A stretch of 64,000 bases of DNA from Sipunculus nudus (GCA_026874595.1 CM049315.1:17133664-17197663); one strand, 5' to 3'; shown: positions 1-12,178, numbered from the stretch's first letter. Notes: generated by a model from the letters alone, not told the origin. Made by a program: numbers and translations.

Positions 1-72
1 TCAAACAATCCTTTAACCAAGGAACTTTATTGAAAGAATTGTCATTATTATTATTTTTTACTTCAATGGCAG

Positions 73-3000
73 TATCTGCTGGTAAAATTTTTGAAGAACG
101 TCGATACCAAGAGTCACCCCTGTTACTGGCAGCACAGCAGTTTCTTGCAGTGCTATTTGTTGAGGAAGCCAGGCTGCCAGTATCTGAGCAGGAATCCTGT
201 AAAAGGCTGTCACAGATCCTGGATACCCCTACAAAACAAGGTAAGACACGGTCTTTCTTCTGTCTGTGAGACACAGAGAAAGAGAAAGACAATAAGCGAG
301 AGAGAGAGAGAGAGCGGTGGCAAGGGCAATTACACAGGGGGCAGAAATAATAGTAAAATTATTGATTTAATACATGATTTAAAACATTTTCTGCAATTAA
401 CCAGACATACATATGTATACTCTTAACTGCATAGTTGTAATCTTAGAACAAGTTACAGTAATTTCTAGTGATCTTGGTTAATTTTGAGGAATTGTATTAT
501 CTTATTCTTAGGATCATCAGAAAATGGGGATGTGTTCTCAAACTGCACAGGTGCCCACCTTTGTCAGTCGTTAATCAAAGTGTACGACGCAGTCAGCATG
601 AAACCTTTTGAACAGGCTGCTGTATTTAAGTTAGCTGCTGTTAATTCTCTTAAGGGATTAATGGCAGTCAGTGCATCAGCTAAAATGGCAGCATTGGAAG
701 GTGAGAATGTTCTTCTTTTACTTCTGTTGTATGAATTATTCTTTTACAATGAATATGATAAATGTAATAGTTACAGAATATAATACCAGTTACCAGAATT
801 AATATACATTTTAAGATATAAAGTCTTCTGTCTGAATATTTTTATAGGTCAAGGCAAAAGGTTAATATGAAAATCAAAGTCAAAATGACCATGAATCAAC
901 ACAATGGTATTTGTAAATTTGTTATGCAAGTCTTAGATTGAGAGTGTAGTATGTTGTTTTACCCATGAGTAGTCCACCTGTTAATAGTGTAATTTTCTAT
1001 GTTTCAGCTGGTCTTGTAGAGAGTATAACAAACAACATCCGTCACCTTCACGTACAGCTGAGTCTAGATGCCTTGGAACTTAACAGGGCTGGAGGAAACA
1101 AGAAAAAGGTACATGTTCACCTGCACAGAAACAGATAATATGCAAACATTTCATAGACTTAAAACTAATTATATATTATCTATTTGGAACAGTCTCCTGG
1201 CCTTAGAAGCCCAAGCACTGTTTGATTAAAATGTCCTTTCACCAGCAGACCTGAATCAATATACATCTTTTATATTATTGACAGTGGTGGCACTTGACTT
1301 TTGTCATAGAACTCCTCTGTGGCCACACATTGGTAATTTCCCATATTTTCACCTTAATTCTGAGAAATTTGACATTATTTTTCCAAAAGGTGATTAGCAG
1401 CACCATCTGCCAGCAACTACATGAACTCAACTTTATTGCTCCGCAATGGTGCCAGGTGCTGTTATTTAAAGGAACAATACAGACTTTCTTGTCATAGATA
1501 GCATGTGGAGATTGATTCCGTATTACTCTCTCATGACATCTTCCTCAGAGCCAGGTGTCAAGCTGGGTTGAGCAGAGACCTTGCTTCAGAGGGACTCCTG
1601 GCCTGCTGTGTCATGAATTTTGAACAAGCGTGCATGTGATTGTCAAAAATCATAGAGCTGCCAATCAGATCCATTCCTACAATAGTAAATGGTGCACAAA
1701 AATCTAAACTGTTCACAAGTCTTATCAACAAGAACACATGCACTGGAAACTCTCCAGGTTTACAAGCCTTAATATCATTGGTCAGATTTTCTATAACAAC
1801 TCCGATCACCAGAAAGTTAATCCCTGATACCTAGAAGGGTCGCATGCAAGCCACCAGATTGGTTCAATTGATTTATTGATAATCCATGAAATAGTGTATT
1901 TGGGGCAAACTACTGTATTTCTTCTATTTTAAACCGCACATCTATTTAAAACCAGACCTAGACTTCGCCAAAATCGATTATGAAATCCCTCTAGACAACT
2001 AATACAAAGAGCCCCCATTTCGTACAAAAGGTAAAGGAATATTTCAAGGAATATTTATGCTCTGATTTCGTGCTTGAGATGGTGGATTCTTGAGAGTTTG
2101 AATGTTCATTACAGCCCTAGTGATTCTTATATGTTAGGAGAACCCTCTGCTGGTTGAGTTGACACATACACTGGAGCTGCTGAGGAACTTCATGCATCAG
2201 AACCAGGAGGTGAAGCAGGCGGCCTGTGAATGTAATGTGGCGGGGCTACTGCATGGGCTGTGGGCCTGGTGCCAGCTTGAACAGAGTCTCATGTCCACAG
2301 TGCTGGCCACGCTGGCTGTGTATGTAGCAGGCTGTCCACAAGGTAAGATGGTGCTGGCCGCGCTGGCTGTGTAGGTAGGAGGCTGTCCACAAGGTAAGAC
2401 GGTGCTAGCCACACTGGCTGTGTAGGTAGGAGGCTGTCCACAAGGTAAGACAGTGCTAGCCACACTGGCTGTGTAGGTAGGAGGCTGTTCACAAGGTAAG
2501 ACGGTGCTAGCATCGCTGGCTGTGTAGGTAGGAGGCTGTCCACAAGGTAAGTCGGTGCTAGCCACACTGGCTGTGTAGGTAGGAGGCTGTCCACAAGATA
2601 AGATGGTGCTGGCCACGCTGGCTGTGTAGGTAGGAGGCTGTCCACAAGGTAAGATGGTGCTGGCCACGCTGACTGTGTAGGTAGGAGGCTGTTCACAAGG
2701 TAAGATGGTGCTGGCCATGCTGGCTGTGTAGGTAGGAGGCTGTCCACAAGGTAAGATGGTGCTGGCCACGCTGGCTGTGTAGGTAGGAGGCTGTTCACAA
2801 GGTAAGATGGTGCTGGCCACGCTGGCTGTGTAGGTAGGAGGCTGTTCACAAGGTAAGATTGTGCTGGCCACGCTGGCTGTGTAGGTAGGAGGCTGTCCAC
2901 AAGGTAAGATGGTGCTAGCCACACTGGCTGTGTAGGTAGGAGGCTGTTCACAAGGTAAGACGGTGCTAGCCACGCTGGCTGTATAGGTAGGAGGCTGTCC

Positions 3001-6000
3001 ACAAGGTAAGACGGTGCTAGCCACCCTGGCTGTGTAGGTAGGAGGCTGTCCACAAGATAAGATGGTGCTGGCCACGCTGGCTGTGTAGGTAGGAGGCTGT
3101 TCACAAGGTAAGATGGTGCTGGCCACGCTGGCTGTGTAGGTAGGAGGCTGTCCACAAGGTAAGATGGTGCTGGCCACGCTGGCTGTGTAGGTAGGAGGCT
3201 GTCCACAAGGTTAGATGGTGCTGGCCACGCTGGCTGTGTAGGTAGGAGGCTGTTCACAAGGTAAGATGGTGCTGGCCATGCTGGCTGTGTAGGTAGGAGG
3301 CTGTCCACAAGGTTAGATGGTGCTGGCCACGCTGGCTGTGTAGGTAGGAGGCTGTTCACAAGGTAAGATGGTGCTGGCCACGCTGGCTGTGTAGGTAGGA
3401 GGCTGTCCACAAGGTTAGATGGTGCTGGCCACGCTGGCTGTGTAGGTAGGAGGCTGTCCACAAGGTAAGATGGTGCTGGCCACGCTGGCTGTGTAGGTAG
3501 GAGGCTGTCCACAAGGTTAGATGGTGCTGGCCACGCTGGCTGTGTAGGTAGGAGGCTGTTCACAAGGTAAGATGGTGCTGGCCATGCTGGCTGTGTAGGA
3601 GGAGGCTGTCCACAAGGTAAGATGGTGCTGGCCACGCTGGCTGTGTAGGTAGGAGGCTGTTCACAAGGTAAGATGGTGCTGGCCACGCTGGCTGTGTAGG
3701 TAGGAGGCTGTTCACAAGGTAAGATGGTGCTGGCCACGCTGGCTGTGTAGGTAGGAGGCTGTTCACAAAGTAAAATGAATATGTGCTTGGAGGTTGTTCC
3801 TTGTTCCATTGCAGTTTTTGAAATTATCAGACAGATTTAAAAAATGAAACTTATCGTAAAATCTGCTTGGAATTTCCAGAGTATGCTTCATATACAGTAA
3901 AGCCTTGTTGTGTTGAAGTGGAAGAACTGATAAAAAATTAAGATACAACAGAGGTTCACATTAGTGGATAATACTTAGTATTCATTAAACTAAACTTTGC
4001 AGATCATATAGCTTTATATTGACACCAGTGGGGTTTCCAATATCAACAAGTTTTGACAGGTGTTTAGCTCAGCTGACTTTCAGGCATGCTGAGCTATAGC
4101 AGTTGGTCTTCGTCCTTTGTTTTTCTGCCCCGCAATCATGCCATTTGTTAGCAGGGTTAAAACCTAACTATTAGACACAAAAATTTCCTGCTTAACATCT
4201 ACCGTAAACAGGTACTGGTAAAATCTCTATGCAAACCTGACATCTTTGACAAGTGCAAATCATTATTGGACTCATTTATATTTCTTTACAGATATTTTAC
4301 TTTATTATTATCATTATTTTTATTATATTATTTTATTACTATTATATTATTTATAGTGATATTATATATTATCATTATAGCATGTAGCTCCTTAGCCTTC
4401 ACATCAGCCATGGCTGGACAGGAGAAGGCCCCAGTGAAAGGTCCCCACAGCCCCAACTCCCTGGTCCACGCCCTGATTAAACTGGTGCAGAAGAGCCAAG
4501 CATGCGGTAATAGTCGACTCGTAAAGAGCATCTTTACTATCCTGGCTACACTGACATTCTCTCAGGAATGTAGAGGTATTCTTTGGAAGGTAGGTCTGTG
4601 TATGCAGTTCCCTCTCAATTAATACCCAGATTCTCAAAGTAATAGGGGTGATATTAGAAAGTGTTGTATAATGGTGTTTAATTAGTGACCTGGGTGCGCA
4701 CTAGATGTCGGAAGCAGTGATGCAGTCGAGTCCTCACATTTTCAAGTCTGTGTACAAGTCCAAGTCCAGCCTCCATGAGTCCCAGTCCAATTCAGAGTCT
4801 TTGAGGTTCAGGTCCAAGTCCCCCCTTCAAGTCTGAGTCATCCAGAGTTCAAGTCCTAGTCCAATAAAAAACTTTTTTTATAAAAAGAAAAATTAAAGTG
4901 GAACTTAGAGATTACATTGAGAAGTACTTTTATGTCAGTTTACACATGCCCTTTATGTTAAGGTTTAATTGCATTAAGCTCCCGATGCAGACCTACAGCT
5001 TGTTATATGCCGTCTTTTTTGTAATACTCTGTAAGTAATTACCACATGTATATTAATGTCTTTATGGTATGCAACAGAGGTTTCCTTCTGCTGGACTTGA
5101 GATTGACTTGGCCTGATTTCTCGAGTCCTTACCTCTAAGTCTGAGTACAAGTCCAGGACACTCAAGTCCAAGTCCGAGTCATAAAAAATGGACTAGAGTC
5201 CATGTCCGGACTCAAGTCCTCCATCACTGGTCAATCACTGGACTGAAGATGGCAAGTTATGTGAATAGCAAGGCCTGTCTTACTTGGAGGAACCAGTGAG
5301 GTACCAGTGTGTTTAAAGCGTGGTCACCTGGCTCAGAATAAATCAATCAAGAATATAAATCAATTGATCCATAACACCAATACTGCTGTGACCAATCATG
5401 TGTTTTTGTTTGTTATCATGACTTCATTTTAGGCTTTTTTGCATAATTTAATCCAGGGATTTGGCATACATAATGCAGTGGTGAGGTCACAGACAATTAT
5501 TATGAGACAAATTTTTATTCTGGTGTTAATCAGGGGGGATATTTGAATGTTATGTGTCAAAGCCACCATTATGTAAAGAAGTGTAATGTGAACCAAAAAT
5601 CATTCTTAACAGCCCAGCCAATGATGCTCAGCCAGTTTGTAAAGTGGCAAAATACTGGTCTCATTGTCTAAGTTCCTCAGATTAACCCTGAAAACTTTCA
5701 CTGGCACCATACTTCAGGCCTGGGAAGTGGTATTGTTGTTCCACCCTGTCACAGAGGTGACCCTTGGGATGGCCCATCAAACAGATCATCCTCAGAGAGG
5801 GGATGATTATGACTGTGAACTCAAAACCATCTGATTATTCTTATCAGTAAAACTTTCTGTATTAGCAAATATTTGTGCATGTGGGTTTGATGCCAGAGGT
5901 CAACCATGCTGGTTGTTCCATCTACTTAAACATGCTGTCTGTTATCATTCCTATATGGCAGAAGCTTACTATCATCTTAACTTTGCTATTATAAGACATG

Positions 6001-9000
6001 TTAAATCAGATATTCAGCTAAACTTTTGACAGCACCATATCAGCCCTCTGACATTATGACAAGATTACTGGCCTACTGAGTCGTGTTTGTCAGGCTAAGC
6101 TTTTCATGGAATATTGGATTTAACTCTGGATGTGTATTTTTGGTTTCAGAGCAACTTCCTGCAGGAGTTTAGCAAGTTTTCTACCAAGAAGAGTAAAGGC
6201 GCCATGAAGGAGACACTATGGCTGGACTTGTTTGTGAATCTCTCATTCTCCACAGAAGGCCAGCAGATGATGCTCAAGATACAAGGTTGGTCCACAAATA
6301 AATTTGAGACCCATCAGAAATCCAGTTTGGCCACAATGCTGCAAATTTTGAAGGAGCCCTAAATTGATGGTAGCCTGTAGGGTCCCAATCATTTATAGGT
6401 AAAATAACTGTAAGACAACTGAGCTATAGTGATCACCCTTTGTCCATCATCTGTCCGGTTGTGCGGCCATCTGGCCATTCACAGGGTATATCTTAACTGT
6501 TTGACCTAGAAACTTTTAATTATACATCAAGGGAGATCCTTGGCAAGTCTCCTTGGAAACCTGAAATTAGGTCATGGTGAACTATATTTTGTGACCTATG
6601 GGCCAAAAATATGATTTTGAGCTCCCAGAGAGTCGGTTGGGCACAAATTGTATGTTAGGCCTAGAATCTTCTAATGCAACATGCTGGGATGTTTAAGGAA
6701 ATTCTTCTTATAATCCTGATATTAGGTCATGGTGACCTATATTTTGTGACATATGGGTTGAAAAAAAGGTTTTCAGCACCCAGACAGTCAGAAGGGGCAC
6801 AAATGTTATCCATTAGGCCTAGAATCCTCTAACATAACATTTAGGAAGGTCCTAGACAAATGTCCTGGGAAAAGTGAAATTAGGTCACTGCGACTTTATT
6901 TTGCGACCTATAGGAAAAAGATGTCATATGAGCACCCTGAATGTCAGATGGGCACAAATCTTATCTGTTCAATCAAGAAACATCCAACTGTACGTCCAGG
7001 GAGGTCCTAGCTGAATCTCCTTGGAAACCTGAAATTAGGTCGTGCTGATCTATATTTTGTGACCTACGGGTCAAAAATATGATTTTGAGCACCAAGAGAG
7101 GGTCAGAGGGGGCACAAATTGTATCCATTAGGCCTAAAAATTTCTAACATAACATCCAAGTTTGGCCTAGGCAAATGTCCTGGGAAACATAAAATTAGGT
7201 CACTGTGACCTATATTCTGCAACCTACTGGTAAAAAGGTGTCAGATGGGTACAGATTGTATGCATTAGGCCTACTTCCTGGGAAAATCTCCTTTGAAATT
7301 AAAAATAGGTCATGTTGACCTTTTTTCGTTGAGCTACGGACCAAAAGCATAATTTTGTATTTATTTTCCTTGGAACCTTCTATTGTGAAATCCAAGGGGT
7401 TGGGGTCCCTTGCAAGATTCCTGAAATTTTTATTTTCCTTCCATTTTTCAACATATTAACATCAGCCATAGGCTATTCTCACAGAGAATATATAACATTA
7501 ATAAAAGAAATTAGCACCCAGTTAAATTCAGCTGAGTGTCATGGCCCATGGGCCACTTCTTAGTTCTGCATTAAACTTGAATTACTGGTGAGTCCAGTAA
7601 AGGGTACAAAATGAACTATAATATTGCCATATTCATGAGTTTGTTGATAGCACTTTTACTCAGAATATTTCATACAATGGTTCTTGGAATGTAAATTAAT
7701 ATTTTATTGGTATATAAACCTTTAAGTTTCTTTTTTCAGTAAAACAGGTAAATATGATGATGTTTGAAATATTTTCAGAACAGAATGTATCAAAGAAATA
7801 AGCAATTTTATTACTTATATGGACAAGGGAAATAATTTTCATAGATGTTCCACCAGACAAGTTATTGTTAAATCTCAGCTTCATGATGTTCAGTAATATT
7901 TGTCTGTTTTTTGAAAGAGCTGGTACCTGCCAGTAATATTGGTCCCATCCAGGAACATCTTCACTTCAAAACATTTGATTTTAATTAAACTGTTTATTAC
8001 TATACTTCATGTATTTGACAATATATATATGATATATATACCAATATAAAATAAAATGACCATATATTTTTGGTAGGTTGTGTTGAATTATTGATTGAAA
8101 TGGGTAACCGGGGAAACCAACACCATCAACGATGCTGTCTTCTGATTTTGCGGAATATGTGCTGTCATGCTGGGAATAAACCAAAGTTACTAACAAATGG
8201 TAAGATGTTCACATGTTTGTATTATTCATGCTAGTACACCGGGTGTGGTTTTGATGTGTACTGTGAACCTTTGTCAAGATCTGTTGGACACCATTCCACA
8301 ACTGTTTAAAACCACATCTTGTCAATAATATTCAGTATTTTGATTGCTAAGGGTTAAACATCCAGCCCTTTATAATGGTACCTGAAAACTGATTAAATAT
8401 TTGTTGATACTTGGTATTGTCAATCTTTTTGTTGATCGTAAAAAAAAGCCTTGAAATATGTTATACTCTTGGAAAGCTTCTTGATTTCCAATACATGGGA
8501 CACAAAAGTTTCTAGCATAATGAAATAGCAAAATGTGATGTGTGTAAACCTTGACAAAATTTGATATGTGTGATGTAATTTTAACTAAACCTTGACTTTT
8601 TATAAATGCACCATTGTTTTCTTTTTCCAGAGAAACTGTTGCCATTCTTCCTACAGCAGCTGAATGGAGAGTCAGATGAGCTGAGGAACATAGCATCATC
8701 AGCTCTGTGGGGACTCCTGTATAACAACCAGAAGGTAAGCGTGTCATGTCATGTCATATCATATCATTATCACAAAGAATGCTGAATGGAGAGTCAGATG
8801 AGCTGAACATAGCATCATCTGCTCTGTGGGGACAGGATATCCATTGCAGTATATACCATGTCTTTCCAAGTTAGACATATACTATTGCTTAATGTTGCTT
8901 CATGCTATATTGTACAAATGTTTAAATATATTATATGCCTTTTTAGCCCTCAGCCCTCTAGGCTGATGGGCTATTGTCATCACCCAAGCTGTCCGTCCGT

Positions 9001-10539
9001 CCAGCGTCAATTAACTTTTACCTTGTGAGCGGGATATCTCTAAAAGGATTCGCCATAGGAATTTTATTTCATGGGTGAAAATATATATCGACATAATCTC
9101 TGTCAAATTCAAAGATGGGTGACCTTGACTTATTTTTCAACGTTTTAGAGCTGATTATAGAAAAACACTTAGAAGCTTATTTCTCTGGAACCATTGGGTG
9201 GATTTTCACAAAACTTACTATAATCACTGATATGGACTGATGGTCTGTACCTGCTGCACAAGTTTGGGGTTTTTAATGAATTTTTATTGTATTTTTCAAC
9301 CTGGCCTTGTGAGTGGGATATCTCCAAAGGTATTCAACACAGGAACTATTTTTCTTCAGTGCTTATGAATATTAACAAAATCTCGGTCAAGTTCGAAGAT
9401 GGGTGACATTGACCTACTTTCAAGGTCACAGAGCTTAGATTAGAAAAAAAACTTATGAGCTCCATTCTCAGGAACCATTGGGAGGATTTTCACAAAACTT
9501 ACAATGAATATTGGGATTGTTGGTCTGTACCTGCTGCACAAGTTTGGGGGTGCCACCTACAATTTCTGATTTTTAATGAATTTTTAATAGATTTTTCAAC
9601 TTTGGCCTTGTGCGCAGGATATCTCCAAAGTAATTCAACACAGGAACTTCATTTCCTCAGTGCTGATGCATATTAACAAAATCTTGGTCAAGTTTAAAGA
9701 TGGGTGACCTTGACCTATTTTTCAAGGTCACAGAGCTTAGAATAGAACAAATTTAGGAGCTTATTTCTCAGGAACCAATTGGTAGATTGTTATGAAACAT
9801 GGTATAATGATATGCCTTGATGATCTCTAAGTCCTGTATGTGATCTGTTATACTTGCAAAGGCACTACATACTTCTCCAGTTCAAATTTATAACTGAGAC
9901 ATGTACAGATATACATCCATGTGAGAACAAATATTTCATACTTGAAACTGTTACCACCTATAAACACTGTTCTTTTGGCTGAGGGCTTTTGTCAGATTCT
10001 GCTGATATTCTAGTTATATCTTGTCATATAATTCTTATTTTAAACGCATTTAATAACATAATAAATCTCTCGTAGCATTCACTGGAGCATGACAAAGTAA
10101 TTTTTTTAATGTATTTATTATTATTTTTTCCTTGAAATATTGCAGGCTCCCGAAATTGTTTGTTGAATTTCCACGGTTGACACTAATTTTTTAATTTATT
10201 TTTTTTTATTCGAAAAAGCAACATTGATATTACACCAATGTCCTTCACTCCAGGTGACAACTCAGAGTCAGTTTTAGGAGAGTATATCATATTGATCAAC
10301 ACTGAACACTGATTAGTATTGTATCAAACAGTATACCACTCACCTGGTTGTTTTACTAGAGGGATGATCTGTTTAATACATATTTCCTTCTGTTGCAGGC
10401 CAAGGTGGCACTGAAGTCAGGACATTTCATGAAGATGATACAGCATGCATACAACAACTTGTTAAACCAACCTGCCAACTCTCACGCTGAACCAGCAGCA
10501 CAAAACCTTCATAATGTTATAACAGAACTCAGACAATAG
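73..10539 (+). CDS. rttn: Rotatin (RTTN), C-terminal nine exons, 5' end outside window
   Basis: Rotatin is a large armadillo/HEAT-type centriolar and ciliary-base protein needed for centriole elongation and left-right axis formation (family knowledge). Exons read here: 73-240, 512-700, 1008-1108, 2138-2342, 4396-4589, 6150-6285, 8077-8199, 8631-8734 and 10399-10539. All have AG/GT borders and compatible phases, giving about 453 codons and ending in TAG. Recognisable pieces are AGLVESITNNIRHLHVQLSL (exon 3), SNFLQEF...LWLDLFVNLSFSTEGQQMMLKIQ (exon 6) and ASSALWGLLYNNQKAKVALKS (exons 8-9), which match the rotatin C-terminus as I remember it; the remainder is alpha-helical repeat. The human protein is about 2,200 aa, so this is roughly the last fifth. 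Introns are full of repeats, and exon 4 ends inside a minisatellite. The first exon boundary (AG at 71-72) is the least certain. Confidence 0.9.
1905..2035. mobile_element. Diverged fragment related to the element at 10771-12178
   Basis: The stretch with TTTAAACCGCACATC, then AAAACCAGACCTAGACTTCGCC and AGCCCCCATTTCGTACAAAAG, follows the same order as AAAACCGCACCCAGACTTCGCC and AACCCCCCTTTAAAACCGC in the element after rotatin. It has no inverted-repeat ends of its own. It lies in the rotatin intron before exon 4. Confidence 0.5.
2300..3776 (+). repeat. 51-bp minisatellite that includes an exon end and its 5' splice site
   Basis: About 29 head-to-tail copies of a 51-bp unit starting GTGCTGGCCACGCTGGCTGT and ending CACAAGGTAAGATG. 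The first unit (2300-2350) is the last 43 bases of rotatin exon 4 plus its splice donor; the rest lie in the intron. Later copies differ from the exon copy at two sites that turn TAT GTA GCA into TAG GTA GGA, so every extra copy has an in-frame stop. Most copies keep GTAAGA; some have GTTAGA or GATAAG. One copy near 3595 lacks one base. Since 51 is a multiple of three, the minus strand shows long open frames, which are artefacts. Confidence 0.95.
3894..3916 (+). repeat. Solo terminus like a Tigger/pogo inverted repeat
   Basis: CAGTAAAGCCTTGTTGTGTT is close to the left end of the small element at 51288-51470 (CAGTGAACCTTTGTTGTGTC). No matching right end was found nearby, so this is a fragment in rotatin intron 4. 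Confidence 0.35.
4063..4155 (+). repeat. Truncated copy of the AGCTCAGCTG repeat family
   Basis: It starts TTTAGCTCAGCTGACTTTCA, then TGCTGAGCTATAGC and GGTCTTCGTCCTTTG, the same head as the longer copy at 26773-27522. Only the head remains. Confidence 0.45.
4715..5229. mobile_element. Non-autonomous DNA element with CAAGTCC-rich ends
   Basis: The left end is CAGTGATGCAGTCGAGTCC; the right end is GGACTCAAGTCCTCCATCACTG, whose reverse complement begins CAGTGATGGAGGACTTGAG. Both arms are packed with degenerate CAAGTCC / GAGTCC units, the middle is AT-rich, and there is no coding capacity. CAGTG ends would suit a hAT-like MITE, but flanking 8-mers (GTCGGAAG / GTCAATCA) do not match, so the superfamily is open. 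It lies in the rotatin intron between exons 5 and 6. Confidence 0.6.
6414..7560 (+). mobile_element. AGCTCAGCTG-family repeat with internal ~160-bp tandem units
   Basis: It begins CAACTGAGCTATAGTGATCA and ends AATTCAGCTGAGTGTCATGG followed by CCCATGGGCCACTT. Between are at least five degenerate units of about 110-165 bp, each with GAAATTAGGTCA, TATTTTGTGACCTA and GGGCACAAAT. Three units hold perfect AGGTCANNNTGACCT palindromes (6724-6738, 7197-7211, 7307-7321). No open reading frame. It lies in the rotatin intron before exon 7. Confidence 0.65.
8781..8833 (+). repeat. Partial copy of rotatin exon 8 in the following intron
   Basis: This segment repeats exon bases 8659-8714 with one 3-nt deletion and one A-to-T change, starting 47 bases after the exon 8 splice donor. 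It has no polypyrimidine-AG acceptor in front and is followed by AGGATATC, so it is probably not spliced in. Confidence 0.85.
8941..9991. mobile_element. Non-autonomous element with inverted ends and ~290-bp internal repeats
   Basis: The ends AGCCCTCAGCC (8945-8955) and GGCTGAGGGCT (9977-9987) are exact inverted repeats. Inside, the phrase CCTTGTG(A/C)GCGGGATATCTC recurs near 9022, 9304 and 9606, giving a period of about 285-300 bp. Each unit also has GATGGGTGACCTTGACCTA and AGGAACCATTGGGNGGATTT. There is no transposase frame. It lies in the last rotatin intron. Confidence 0.6.
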
Positions 10540-10770
10540 TGACAAACTATAGAGTAAAACCCCACTTACATGACCATCTGTTAGACCAACATCTGTGATC
10601 ATGTGGTCGAGTTGGTTTTATTGGACATTTAAACCCACTCTAATGAAGGCCAAATCATTACTATAAAAAAATGGGCATTACAATGGGATGGTCATGTTGT
10701 CAGTGAACATCATGAGTCAGTGTGCTTCAACTGTTACCTTGAATAATACAGTGGAAGGTAAAGAGAGTGA

Positions 10771-12178
10771 ATACCGTAAAATCTCCACTTAAAACCGCAC
10801 TTCTGATTAAAACCGCACCCAGACTTCGCCGAAATTCCAGGCGAGACACCGCGAGGGGCTCAAATACTAAGAACCCCCCTTTAAAACCGCACCAACTTTC
10901 GCTAAGGAATGATTTGACAAAAGACACAATCAAGCAATCATATAGAAATGAACACGCGTAGGTTGCGATTCGGCCATTCCTGTCCACTTTAAAAATTCCT
11001 TGGGAATTTTATTTAAACACATCATAACACTTTTTTGCAGGGTCACTCAAGCATGAAGTTTGGGAAGACGTAAGTGCCGGTGAACCTCTGCCTGTTTATA
11101 CAGATTTTATATTCCGTGCCGTATTCTTGTTTGCTACTGATTTGTCATTATATTTTGGAAAAAATATTCTGCTGATCCATTTCAAGTCACTGTATATTTT
11201 AATTCTAAAAGTAATATTTTGAAATCTTAATTTTTGATGAAAATTCCATTTTCTGGAATTACTCTGAAGATTCAAATCATTTTCATACCGGTTACTTCGG
11301 TATTATCTTCGTCACATCGTACGTTGACATCGCTCCATGTCACAATTTGCTGGTGCGTTTGAAAACATCGCTGGTCAACTTAACTAAATATCAAAGTAAC
11401 TGAAGTTACCTTTTAGAGATACGCACGTATAGGAAACATGACGCTTGAAAACGAGTGATTTTAAGGTAAAATTAAAGTGGCCAGTCCGGGTTACCAAGTT
11501 TTTTTCCTGAAGAAAGTTTCCGTGTGGAGAGCCATTTTGTCAAGGCAGTGTTCGCGCAAGGCACGCTGGGACGAAATAGGTGGCTGTTCTATTTACCACC
11601 CACCGCTTACAGCCGTTCAAAATATTCTTAGCAGAATACCGGGGTGTTTCAGCACATGGCGGCACCCAAACTTGATTTTAAAACGATCGTCTGCCATTGT
11701 GTGACTCTTTAGGATGTAAGCTTTTTATTCATTTTACGTTTTAAACAATTAATCATTGCTAAATAATGCCGCAAATGGGTTTAAAGTAGGCTTTTATTTC
11801 AATTTTGCTTGACCATGCCCAACGAAGTGGACCGCTGTGTGTAACAACAGGGTTGTTGTAAACGTATTATTTGGTGACAATTTCCAAGATTTTATAACAA
11901 GTTATATATCACACGAAAACTTATCAGCAATATTTAATTTATAAATAACAAATAATTGTAAATAATACATTTACACACGGCTCCCATGCATGCTAAGAAC
12001 AGCCTTCGAAAGTTGCAATATTATCGCCCACGCGCCGGCCCAAAAACGATGTCTGTCAGGAAGATGTTCAGGAAACACTTCTAGTATAAACCGCACAGTG
12101 CTTTCAGGTAATCAACCTGATTTCAAGATTTTGAATTTCTTGATTAAACCGCGGTTTTAAGTGGAGATTTTACGGTAT
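10771..12178. mobile_element. 1.4-kb DNA element with perfect 28-bp terminal inverted repeats
   Basis: Bases 10771-10798 (ATACCGTAAAATCTCCACTT...) and 12151-12178 are exact reverse complements over 28 positions. If the outer TA is the duplicated target, the element proper starts CCGTAAAATC, as expected for a TA-inserting (Tc1/mariner-like or similar) non-autonomous element. GGTTTTAA / TTAAAACCGC units recur just inside both ends. No transposase frame is visible. It begins 232 bases after the rotatin stop, so it probably lies in the rotatin 3' UTR or just beyond it. Confidence 0.8.

Noticed and set aside
1558-1834. Overlapping open frames on both strands in a rotatin intron
   Set aside because: They have no domain I recognise and no splice signals linking them; possibly an old repeat.
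2197-3809. Very long minus-strand open frames (up to 506 codons) of a 17-residue repeat
   Set aside because: They arise because the 51-bp minisatellite unit is a multiple of three; the plus strand holds rotatin exon 4 and its intron, and the peptide is pure repeat.
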